Assembly: GCA_001604005.1 (NCBI GenBank)
Contig: LVAM01000010.1
Span: 21,244-85,243 of the forward strand
Direction: 5' to 3'
DNA from: Clostridiales bacterium Firm_07
Lineage (GTDB): Bacteria > Bacillota > Clostridia > Oscillospirales > CAG-272
Length of the DNA: 64,000 nt
The position numbers were made by a program, and so were the translations under genes. Below, in pieces: positions 29,694 through 36,997 of this stretch. The notes under the pieces are model-generated. The model had not been told where the DNA came from. It ran no database searches and saw only the letters and a list, made by a program, of their open reading frames with translations. The stretch's first letter is position 1. Each line of letters begins with the position of its first letter.

Positions 29694-30857
29694 GTGTGCA
29701 AAAAGAAACTCGGCGCACTTTTGCTTGCGCTTTGCTGTCTTGTTTCTTGCGTGCGGCTTTTTCCGCTTCGCGTGCGCGCGGCGGGCGCCGCTGCGGTTTT
29801 GCCGGCAAGCGACGCCGCGCCCGTGCCTTTACCACCGCTCTCCGCCGCCTCGGCGATCCTCTGCGACGGCGTATCCGGCGTATCTCTTGCCGAGAAAAAC
29901 GCCGACGCGCGCTTGCCGATGGCAAGCACCACGAAAATTATGACGGGGCTTCTTGCCATAGAACGCCTCTCCCCCGACGCCGAGATCACCGTGCCGCCGC
30001 AAGCGGTCGGCATTGAGGGCTCCTCGGTTTATCTTTTCGCGGGCGAGCGCATTTCGGTGCGCACGCTCCTTTACGCGCTTCTCCTCTCCTCCGCAAACGA
30101 CGCCGCCGTGGCGCTTGCCCTGACGGTTTCGGGCAGCGTGGAGGCTTTTGCCGACTTGATGAACGCGAGAGGTGCGGAGTTGGGGCTGACAAACACCCGT
30201 TTCGTCAACCCGCACGGTCTGCCGGAGGACGCGCACTATACCACGGCGCGCGATCTTGCGCGCCTTAGTTGCGCGGCGCTTTGTAACCCGCTTTTTGCCG
30301 AGATCGTCGCCACAAAGCGTTACACCGCGCCGCAAGAAGGAACGGACGGCACGCGGCTGTTTCTCAACCACAACAAACTGCTGCGCACCTACGAGGGCGC
30401 ACTGGGCGTGAAAACGGGATTTACCAAAAAAAGCGGGCGCTGTCTTGTCAGCGCGGCGCGGCGCGACGGGTTGTTGCTTGTCTGTGTGACCCTGAACGCG
30501 CCCGACGACTGGCGCGACCACGCCGCGCTCCTTGATTTTGGATTTGCCAACTACAAAGCGTTTTCCCCCTTGGTGGAGTCTTTTTCGCTTCCCGTTGTCG
30601 GGGGAAAAGGCGACGTCGTTTCGGTGCGCGCGGCAGACACGCCTTCGATCCTCTTTCCCGCCGCGCACGGGGAGATCACGGTCAAACTTTTCGCGCCGCG
30701 CTTTCTGTTTGCGCCCGTCGCGGCGGGAGACGAAGTCGGAAGCGCGGAATTTTTCGAGGACGGAAAACCGCTTTTTACGATCTCGCTTACAGCGGAAAAT
30801 ACGATAGAAAAGGAAAATACCGTCGGATTTTTCCGGCGCTTTTTCCGCCGACGATAA
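29694..30857 (+). CDS. D-alanyl-D-alanine carboxypeptidase (DacF/DacB type)
   Basis: A 387-residue secreted penicillin-binding protein that trims the terminal D-Ala of peptidoglycan stems. The active-site serine is in STTK, then SSAND and KTGFTKKSG give the SxN and KTG motifs. An N-terminal signal peptide (KKKLGALLLALCCLVSC) precedes the domain, and a C-terminal beta domain (PBP5_C) follows. I chose GTG 29694 because GGGGGTG lies 6 bases upstream; ATG 29673 has no ribosome binding site. The Cys after LVS resembles a lipobox but could be chance. The neighbourhood suggests spore cortex work. Confidence 0.92.
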   Translation: MCKKKLGALLLALCCLVSCVRLFPLRVRAAGAAAVLPASDAAPVPLPPLSAASAILCDGVSGVSLAEKNADARLPMASTTKIMTGLLAIERLSPDAEITVPPQAVGIEGSSVYLFAGERISVRTLLYALLLSSANDAAVALALTVSGSVEAFADLMNARGAELGLTNTRFVNPHGLPEDAHYTTARDLARLSCAALCNPLFAEIVATKRYTAPQEGTDGTRLFLNHNKLLRTYEGALGVKTGFTKKSGRCLVSAARRDGLLLVCVTLNAPDDWRDHAALLDFGFANYKAFSPLVESFSLPVVGGKGDVVSVRAADTPSILFPAAHGEITVKLFAPRFLFAPVAAGDEVGSAEFFEDGKPLFTISLTAENTIEKENTVGFFRRFFRRR

Positions 30858-30870
30858 AGGATATTATACA

Positions 30871-31608
30871 ATGGAAGAAATTCGTTTGCAAAAGTGGTTT
30901 ACCGATTGCGGCGTACTCTCGCGGCGCGCCGCGGAAGAAGAGATACGCGCGGGACGCGTTCAGGTCAACGGCGCGACGGCAACGATCGGACAGAAGATCG
31001 CCCCCGGCGTCGACGTCGTTCTCTTTCGCGGCAAGCCCGTCACGCCGAAAAGTGCGCCGCACCGCTATCTGATGCTCAACAAACCGCGCGGATACGTGAC
31101 CACGATGCACGACGAAAAAGGGCGCCCGACCGCCGCGCAACTCTTATCCTCTCTCGGCACGCGCCTTTACCCCGTGGGACGGCTGGATATGAATTCCGAA
31201 GGGCTTTTGCTCTTTACCGACGACGGGGCGTTCACCGAACGCCTGACGCACCCGCGCCACGACGTTCCGAAGATCTACGCGGTGACCGTTCAAGGCGCCG
31301 TCCATCCCGACGCGATCGCGCGCCTTCGCGAGCCGTTTTTGCTGGACGGATACCGAACGCGCCCCGCGCGCGTGACGTCGCGCGCGTCAGGAGACGACAC
31401 TCTGCTTGAAATCGAACTTTACGAGGGCAGAAACCGCCAAATACGCCGTATGTGCCGCGCGTGCGGGCTTACGGTCCTGCGCCTTGTGCGCGTGGCGATC
31501 GGCAAGGTGCGTCTCGGAGATCTTGAAATCGGCAAATTCCGCGACCTCACGCCCGCGGAAGTCCGCTATTTGAAAGGAAACGAAAATGATACAGGTACAA
31601 CCGATTGA
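30871..31608 (+). CDS. rluB: RsuA/RluB-family rRNA pseudouridine synthase
   Basis: A 245-residue enzyme with an N-terminal S4 RNA-binding domain (residues 1-60, RLQKWFTDCGVLSRRAAE) and a catalytic domain with the Asp in GRLDMNSEGLLLFTDDG. ALxxRNRQIRRM-type residues (EGRNRQIRRMCRACG) follow near residue 190. By family it modifies 23S rRNA position 2605 or a nearby site, but the RluB/RluE/RluF split is not certain here. It sits downstream of the carboxypeptidase, as in B. subtilis. Confidence 0.93.
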   Translation: MEEIRLQKWFTDCGVLSRRAAEEEIRAGRVQVNGATATIGQKIAPGVDVVLFRGKPVTPKSAPHRYLMLNKPRGYVTTMHDEKGRPTAAQLLSSLGTRLYPVGRLDMNSEGLLLFTDDGAFTERLTHPRHDVPKIYAVTVQGAVHPDAIARLREPFLLDGYRTRPARVTSRASGDDTLLEIELYEGRNRQIRRMCRACGLTVLRLVRVAIGKVRLGDLEIGKFRDLTPAEVRYLKGNENDTGTTD

Positions 31609-31978
31609 AAATAAAGATGAGCAAAAAGCGCTGTGCGCTCTTTGCCGCGCGGACTTTCTCCCCGACGCGCTTGCCTACCGCGCGCTGGACGACGCGGGAA
31701 ACGTGACCGGCATTTGTCAATTCTTTCTCGACGACAAGGGCGGGCATATCACGCATATCGCCGCGCCCCAAGGCAAAGACGACGCCGACACGCTGTTTCT
31801 GCTCGGACGCTCGGCGCTCAATTTTATGGATCTGTGCGGCGCAAAGACGGCGTTTTTTGAAGGGGACGGGCTTTCGCGCGAACTTCTTCTCCGCATCGGG
31901 TTTACAACGAAAACCGAGATACCAAGCGTTTCCCTGGAAGGCTTTTTTACGCACCCGTGTCAGCACCACGCACATTAA
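31586..31978 (+). CDS. GNAT-like acetyltransferase fold protein
   Basis: A 130-residue protein that overlaps the rluB end by 23 bases, with AAAGGAAACG before the ATG. A central segment (VTGICQFFLDDKGGHITHIAA) followed by a helix and a final strand-turn (LLRIGFTTKTEIPSVSLEGFF) is consistent with a truncated GNAT fold. The classic acetyl-CoA loop (Q/RxxGxG/A) is not clear, so catalytic activity is doubtful. It is the last gene of the lon-to-rluB run, before a terminator. I do not recognise the specific function. Confidence 0.5.
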   Translation: MIQVQPIENKDEQKALCALCRADFLPDALAYRALDDAGNVTGICQFFLDDKGGHITHIAAPQGKDDADTLFLLGRSALNFMDLCGAKTAFFEGDGLSRELLLRIGFTTKTEIPSVSLEGFFTHPCQHHAH

Positions 31979-31989
31979 GCCGCATATAT

Positions 31990-31996
31990 TGTCGAA
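31990..31996 (+). promoter_or_regulatory. Candidate 0A box upstream of spo0A
   Basis: TGTCGAA exactly matches the core Spo0A binding site known in Bacillus and Clostridium. It lies 156 bases before the spo0A start. A 7-base match can occur by chance. Confidence 0.35.
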
Positions 31997-32008
31997 AAAA
32001 CGCAAAAC

Positions 32009-32053
32009 AAAACGACGGTTGGTAATTTTTACCAAATATGCCGTCGTTTTTTT
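32009..32053 (+). terminator. Terminator after the rluB/GNAT genes
   Basis: AAAACGACGG (32009-32018) pairs with CCGTCGTTTT (32041-32050), with an inner GGTAA/TTACC hairpin and a T7 tail. Confidence 0.8.
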
Positions 32054-32078
32054 GTGGCAAATTTTATGTTGGAAATGC

Positions 32079-32107
32079 TTGTAATTTTTGGAAAAATATG
32101 GTAATAT
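32079..32107 (+). promoter_or_regulatory. Promoter of spo0A
   Basis: TTGTAA (32079-32084) and TAATAT (32102-32107), 17-bp spacer, immediately after the terminator. An AACGGAGGAAATG ribosome binding site follows. Confidence 0.7.
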
Positions 32108-32145
32108 AGTGACAGCAACAACAAATGCAACGGAGGAAATGAAAA

Positions 32146-32928
32146 ATGGATCTCAACACAAAAATTCTGATAGCCGATGAAAGCGCCGCGGAGCGGCAAG
32201 CACTGCGGGAGGGTCTGACACGCGCGGGCTTTCGTCTGACCGATGAGGCGGAAAACGGTGAAGCGGCGCTGTTCAAACTGATGCACGAGCACTACGACGC
32301 GGTACTCTTAAATATGATGCTGACGCGCCTGGACGGGATCGGGGTACTGCGCGCCTGCCAAGCACACGACTTTTCGCCCCAGCGCGCACCGGTCTTTCTT
32401 GTGCTCTCTCCCGTGGCAAATCAAACGATGATCGCGGAGGCGATCGCGGCGGGTGCGGACTCCTTTTTGATGAAACCCTTTGATATGAACAGTTTGTGCG
32501 AGCACCTGCGCCGACTGCTGGAAGCGCGGGGAAAAGAGGAAACGGGCGCACAAGTGACGTTGCCGAACGCCGCGCCGGATATGGAGACGCAGGTGACGAA
32601 GATCATTCATCAGATCGGCGTGCCGGCGCATATCAAGGGATATCAATATCTGCGCACCGCCATTTTGCTGACCATTGAGGACGGCGACATCATCAACAGC
32701 GTGACAAAAGTGCTCTACCCCAGCGTCGCCAAAAAATATCAGACGACCACCAGCCGCGTGGAGCGCGCCATTCGCCACGCGATCGAAGTGGCGTGGGACA
32801 GGGGCGACGTCGACACGCTCAACTCTTATTTCGGCTATACGATACAAAATAACCGCGGAAAGCCGACAAACAGCGAGTTTATCGCGATGATCGCCGACAA
32901 TTTGCGTCTCAAATACAAAATGTATTGA
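32146..32928 (+). CDS. spo0A: Spo0A homologue with Asn in place of the phospho-acceptor Asp
   Basis: A 260-residue receiver plus DNA-binding protein. The C-terminal domain is very close to Spo0A throughout ([21 protein letters not shown], then [15 protein letters not shown] and [13 protein letters not shown]), so the family call is strong. The receiver is altered: the residue aligned with Asp56 is Asn56 ([12 protein letters not shown]), the usual MP pair after it is LT, and the acidic pair is Asp11-Glu12. Ser88 and Lys110 of the switch are kept. In B. subtilis a D56N change abolishes phosphorylation, so this protein should not respond to a normal phosphorelay. It has its own promoter and is bounded by terminators. 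An intact frame and conserved effector domain argue against a pseudogene. Confidence 0.93.
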   Translation: MDLNTKILIADESAAERQALREGLTRAGFRLTDEAENGEAALFKLMHEHYDAVLLNMMLTRLDGIGVLRACQAHDFSPQRAPVFLVLSPVANQTMIAEAIAAGADSFLMKPFDMNSLCEHLRRLLEARGKEETGAQVTLPNAAPDMETQVTKIIHQIGVPAHIKGYQYLRTAILLTIEDGDIINSVTKVLYPSVAKKYQTTTSRVERAIRHAIEVAWDRGDVDTLNSYFGYTIQNNRGKPTNSEFIAMIADNLRLKYKMY

Positions 32929-32929
32929 A

Positions 32930-32957
32930 AAAAAGCCCGCCTTGCGGCGGGCTTTTT
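32930..32957. terminator. Bidirectional terminator between spo0A and lnt
   Basis: AAAAAGCCCGCC pairs with GGCGGGCTTTTT around a TTGC loop, with A/T runs on both sides. It serves the convergent spo0A and lnt. Confidence 0.92.
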
Positions 32958-34525
32958 CAATCTCTTTCTCTTCGGCGGCATAGGAGCGTGTGCGCCGGCA
33001 GGGAGAGGAGAAAGATCAAAAAGAACGCGATCAGCCAGTTTCCGCACACCGTATACGGGGTTCGCGCGGTCGTGGGCGTGATCTCCCCCATCGACATTCC
33101 CTCCGTCAGGGCGGGGACGACGGAGCTGACGCTTCCGTCGGCGGCGATCACGGCGGAGATGCCGGTGTCCGCCGCGCGCACGATGGGACGACCGCTCTCC
33201 ACGGCGCGAAGACGCGCTTGCGAAAGGTGCATCGTGGCGGCGGCGGAATCGAGAAACCACGAATCGTTGGTGGGGAGTACGAAAAACTCCGCACCGTCCC
33301 GCGCGGAATCGCGCGTCAAGCTCTCGTAGATCGAGTCAAAGCAAATGAGCGTGCCCATTTTCCCCGCAGGCGTTTCGATGACGGCACTGCTCTCTCCCGC
33401 CACAAGGTCGTCGTCAAGCATGCCGACGTCGGCAAGCGGCGGGATCAGCGTTTCCACCAAACCGCGAAGCGGCACGTATTCTCCGAAAGGTACAAGATGG
33501 CGCTTGCGATAGACGGTTTCGGACACCGTGCCGTCCGGAAAGACCGCGAAAACGGCGTTTGCCTGCGCCTCGCCCGTGTCCTCAAACGCGCCGCACACCA
33601 CCGTCACGCGGTAGGTGACGGCAAGCCGGACGATATATTTGCCGAGCGGGGTTTCGGCGCTGAAATTTTCGGGGATAAAGGTTTCGGGAAAAACCACCAT
33701 GTCGGCGCCCCACACCGCCGCTTCGGCGGTATAGCGCTCATAAATTTCAAGGCTTTTTGCGCGGCTGTCGGACTCCCATTTGCGAGAAGAGCCGAGATTG
33801 CCCTGCACGGCGGCGACTTTGACGCTCTCTTTCCCTTTCGGCTGTGCCGCCGCATATCCGATGCCGCCGAGGGCGACGTTCAGAAGAAAAATCGAAAGCG
33901 CGCACACCGCCGCAATCTTCACGCGGTCAAGATGCAACACGGCAAACGCGACGTATCCCCCCACACATAGCACGGAAAAGGTGATCAGATACGAGCCCGC
34001 GATCGCCGCGCCGTTGAGGAGCACGCCGCACGCGCTCTGCCCGAGCGAGAGCCGCCCCCACGGAACGCCCGCGAAAGTCAGCGTCTGCAACCACTCGAAA
34101 ACCGCATAAAGGGCGGCAAAAACCGCGGGGGTAAGAAGCGGAACGCGCCGCACGAGGCGCGTTGTCGACAAGAGGTGAAAAAGCGGAAAGACGAACGCCG
34201 CCACCACCGCTTGCAGGAGCGAGAGCCCCAACCAAAAAAAGATGACGAGAAAAAGAGCCGTACTCTTCTCCACTCCCGCAAAATCCATCGGATAAAGCGC
34301 GAAAAACCAATGAAAAACCACCAGATAAAAGGTATAGAAAAAGAGAAATCCATAGGCATAATACCGTCCGAAAACGCGCTTTTCGGGCGGTTTTTTACCG
34401 AAAAGAAAGAGGAGCGCCGGAAAGGCGGCGATCCATTCGAGAAAGCCGATCTTCGGGAAAATGAGGGTAAGGGCAAGCAGTGCCGCCCCGCACGGCAACA
34501 GCAAAAACGCCATTCTTTTTTGCAC
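32957..34525 (-). CDS. lnt: Apolipoprotein N-acyltransferase
   Basis: A 522-residue membrane enzyme that adds the third acyl chain to lipoproteins. The N-terminal half has six or so hydrophobic segments. The C-terminal nitrilase-fold domain has the Glu of VVFPETF (about residue 265), the Lys of YRKRHLVPFGEY (about 340) and the Cys of TLICFDSIYE (about 395), the expected E-K-C triad. The start is GTG (AAAGGAGGTG upstream). Lnt is uncommon in Firmicutes, and two lipoprotein genes lie a few kilobases away. Confidence 0.92.
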   Translation of the reverse strand: MQKRMAFLLLPCGAALLALTLIFPKIGFLEWIAAFPALLFLFGKKPPEKRVFGRYYAYGFLFFYTFYLVVFHWFFALYPMDFAGVEKSTALFLVIFFWLGLSLLQAVVAAFVFPLFHLLSTTRLVRRVPLLTPAVFAALYAVFEWLQTLTFAGVPWGRLSLGQSACGVLLNGAAIAGSYLITFSVLCVGGYVAFAVLHLDRVKIAAVCALSIFLLNVALGGIGYAAAQPKGKESVKVAAVQGNLGSSRKWESDSRAKSLEIYERYTAEAAVWGADMVVFPETFIPENFSAETPLGKYIVRLAVTYRVTVVCGAFEDTGEAQANAVFAVFPDGTVSETVYRKRHLVPFGEYVPLRGLVETLIPPLADVGMLDDDLVAGESSAVIETPAGKMGTLICFDSIYESLTRDSARDGAEFFVLPTNDSWFLDSAAATMHLSQARLRAVESGRPIVRAADTGISAVIAADGSVSSVVPALTEGMSMGEITPTTARTPYTVCGNWLIAFFLIFLLSLPAHTLLCRRRERD

Positions 34526-34540
34526 GGCGGCACCTCCTTT

Positions 34541-35500
34541 TCACATAAAATCTTTCAAAAACCACACCGTATCGGGGGATATGGCAAACTCTCTGCCCCG
34601 CAAATATCCGAGCGTGCCCGCGTCGTCCGCAAAATCAAAGCGGAGCCGCACCGCGTAAAGCGCCTGATGTTTGTACCCGCGCGCGCGGTCTTTTTTGTTT
34701 TCGCCGTATTTGCCGTCGCCGAGAAGCGGGTGCCCGACGTGCGCGAGATGCGCGCGGATCTGATGCGTTCTGCCCGTTACAAGTTCCACTTCAAGCAGCG
34801 AGTTTCCGCCCCGCTCGGCAAGTACGCGATAGCGCGTGACGATCTCTTTGGCGCCGTTTTTCGGGCGGTCGAAGATCGAGACCATTTTGGCGGTGCTGTC
34901 TTTTTGAAGATAGGCGTGCAGTTCGTCGGCGCGGCGCGGCATTTTGCCCGACACCGCGCAATAATAAAACTTGGCGATCTCGTTGTTGCGAATGCGCTCG
35001 TTCATCTCGCGGAGCGCCGCCGCGTTCTTGGCGGCGATCACGATGCCGCCCGTGTTGCGGTCGATGCGGTTGCAAAGCGCGGGGGCAAAGGAGTTCTCCG
35101 CGTCGGGGTCATACTCGTTTTTCTGATACAGGTACGCTTGTATATGCAAAATGAGCGTATTTTCGCCGCCCTCGTCGCCCTCGTGCACCAAAACCCCCGC
35201 GGGCTTGTGCAAAAGCATTACGTTGTCGTCTTCGTATACGATCGACAAACGGGGGCGTATATTGCGGAGCGTTTCCGCCTCGCCCGTGGGCGGGGCGAAA
35301 AACTCGTCGCGGATAAAGAGCGTGATCTCGTCGCCCCGAGAAAGCATTTGATTCTCTTTGGCGCGCGCGCCGTTCACCTTGATCTTTTTGGTGCGAATAT
35401 CTTTGTAAAGGAGCGATTTCGGCAGTCCTTTCACGCTTTTCGTGAGAAACTTGTCCAGTCGCTGTCCCGCGTCGTTTTCGCCCACGATCAGTTTTCGCAT
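34541..35500 (-). CDS. RluC/RluD-family pseudouridine synthase
   Basis: A 319-residue enzyme with an N-terminal S4-like domain (GQRLDKFLTK, then IKVNGARAK) and a catalytic core whose Asp lies in CNRIDRNTGGIVIAAKN. VTGRTHQIRAHLAHVGHPLLGD marks the C-terminal half. The target is 23S rRNA or tRNA uridines; the exact site cannot be deduced. I chose ATG 35498-35500 because it starts right at the domain edge, 30 bases downstream of the promoter -10. It shares a transcript with lnt (15-base gap). Confidence 0.93.
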   Translation of the reverse strand: MRKLIVGENDAGQRLDKFLTKSVKGLPKSLLYKDIRTKKIKVNGARAKENQMLSRGDEITLFIRDEFFAPPTGEAETLRNIRPRLSIVYEDDNVMLLHKPAGVLVHEGDEGGENTLILHIQAYLYQKNEYDPDAENSFAPALCNRIDRNTGGIVIAAKNAAALREMNERIRNNEIAKFYYCAVSGKMPRRADELHAYLQKDSTAKMVSIFDRPKNGAKEIVTRYRVLAERGGNSLLEVELVTGRTHQIRAHLAHVGHPLLGDGKYGENKKDRARGYKHQALYAVRLRFDFADDAGTLGYLRGREFAISPDTVWFLKDFM

Positions 35501-35524
35501 CGCGCTCACCCCCCGTCTGCGCTT

Positions 35525-35553
35525 ATTATACTCCATCGCGCCGCGTTTTGCAA
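35525..35553 (-). promoter_or_regulatory. Sigma-A promoter of the rlu-lnt operon
   Basis: Minus-strand TTGCAA (35548-35553) and TATAAT (35525-35530), 17-bp spacer. Confidence 0.82.
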
Positions 35554-35583
35554 GCCCGCGGCGGGCATTTTTTCACTTTGCGG

Positions 35584-35612
35584 TTGACCGCGCGCGGAAA
35601 GCGTGCTACAAT
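35584..35612 (+). promoter_or_regulatory. Sigma-A promoter of mtaB
   Basis: TTGACC (35584-35589) and TACAAT (35607-35612), 17-bp spacer, divergent from the rlu-lnt promoter. Confidence 0.82.
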
Positions 35613-35640
35613 AGAGAAAAGTGCCGAAAAAGGAGTCCTT

Positions 35641-36963
35641 ATGTCAGAAAAACACCCCACCGTTGCCATTTGCACGCTCGGCTGTAAAGTCAATCAATAT
35701 GAAAGCGAAGCGATCGGAGAGACCTTTCTGCAATGCGGTTTTCGCGTTGTCAAAGAGGAAGAAAAGCCCGATCTTTTCGTCGTCAACACCTGCACGGTAA
35801 CGGCGGAAGCCGACCGCAAGGGGGGGCAACTGGTGCGCAAACTGCACGCGGAAAACCCCGCCGCGCCGATCTTGCTGACGGGCTGTATGGCACAGCGCGA
35901 TCCCGCGCGCGCCGCCGCTTTGCCGGGCGTCTCTTTTGTGTGCGGAAACGCCGACAAACTCTCGGTGGTCGCGGCGGCGCAAAAACTCCTCAAAGAGAGA
36001 GAAACGGCGCCGACGGTTGCGGTGACGCCGCTTGACGGCGCGCCCTTCGAGCCGATGCGCATCACGCGCTTTGATCGCACGCGCGCCTACGTAAAGATCG
36101 AGGACGGGTGCGAAAATCGCTGTACCTATTGCGCGATCCCCGCCGCGCGCGGTCCGGTGCGCTCCAAACCGCTTTTCGACGTACTATCGGAAGTAGAAGG
36201 GCTTACCCGCGGGGGGTGCCGCGAGGTGGTGCTGACCGGCATTGAGACCGCCGCGTGGGGGCGGGATCTCGGCAACGCGGGGCTGATCGACCTGCTGGAA
36301 GCGGTAGACGGGATCAAGGGGATCGGCAGAGTGCGGCTCAGCTCTCTGGACCCCGCGATGGTGACCGAAGATTTTGCCCGCCGCGCCGCGCGTCTCTCTT
36401 CTCTCACGCCGCATTTTCACCTGTCGGTGCAGAGCGGCTCCTCGCGTACGCTTGCCGCGATGAAACGCAAATATAACCGCGAAATGGCGCTTTCCGCCGT
36501 GGCGGTGCTGAAAAAACACATTCCGCGCGTGGAATTGACCGCCGATTTTATCGTCGGTTTTCCGGGCGAGAGCGAAGCGGATTTTGCGGAAACGATGTCC
36601 TTTGCGCGTGCGGCGGAGTTTCTCTCCATGCACGTTTTCGCTTATTCCAAACGAGCGGGGACGCCCGCCGCCGCGATGCCGGATCAGATCCCGAGCGCCG
36701 TGAAAAAGCAACGCTCCGCGGCGCTGATCGCTCTCGGTCACACGCTCCGCGACGCGCGGCTTGCCGCCGCGATAGAGAAAGAGCCAATGTGCGAGGTGCT
36801 TTTTGAAACTTACGAAAACGGCTTTGCCGTCGGGCACACCGACTCCTTTTTCGAGGTCGCCGCGCCATCGCCCGCGCCGCTCCACGGCGCGCTCGCGCGC
36901 GTGCGACTGTTCTCCGCGAAAAACGGCCGCCTTTACGGCGAGATCGAAACAAAAAAGACCTGA
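35641..36963 (+). CDS. mtaB: tRNA t6A37 methylthiotransferase
   Basis: A 440-residue radical-SAM enzyme that converts t6A37 to ms2t6A37 in tRNAs reading ANN codons. The N-terminal UPF0004 domain carries three cysteines (TLGCKVNQYE, VNTCTVT, LTGCMAQRD). The radical-SAM motif is EDGCENRCTYCAIP (CxxxCxxC) near residue 154. A TRAM domain ends the protein. The CKVNQ N-terminus separates it from MiaB. AAAGGAG precedes the ATG. It is a single-gene unit. Confidence 0.96.
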   Translation: MSEKHPTVAICTLGCKVNQYESEAIGETFLQCGFRVVKEEEKPDLFVVNTCTVTAEADRKGGQLVRKLHAENPAAPILLTGCMAQRDPARAAALPGVSFVCGNADKLSVVAAAQKLLKERETAPTVAVTPLDGAPFEPMRITRFDRTRAYVKIEDGCENRCTYCAIPAARGPVRSKPLFDVLSEVEGLTRGGCREVVLTGIETAAWGRDLGNAGLIDLLEAVDGIKGIGRVRLSSLDPAMVTEDFARRAARLSSLTPHFHLSVQSGSSRTLAAMKRKYNREMALSAVAVLKKHIPRVELTADFIVGFPGESEADFAETMSFARAAEFLSMHVFAYSKRAGTPAAAMPDQIPSAVKKQRSAALIALGHTLRDARLAAAIEKEPMCEVLFETYENGFAVGHTDSFFEVAAPSPAPLHGALARVRLFSAKNGRLYGEIETKKT

Positions 36964-36979
36964 TTTTCAGGTCTTTTTT
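36951..36979 (+). terminator. Terminator after mtaB
   Basis: AAAAAAGACCTGA (36951-36963, including the stop codon) pairs with TCAGGTCTTTTTT (36967-36979). Confidence 0.9.
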
Positions 36980-36997
36980 GTTTGGTATTTTCGCGAT

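Noticed and set aside
29673..29696. ATG 29673 as the start of the carboxypeptidase, and the following LVSC as a firm lipobox
   Set aside because: No ribosome binding site precedes that ATG, while GTG 29694 has one; the Cys context is compatible with a lipobox but the family normally has an ordinary signal peptide.
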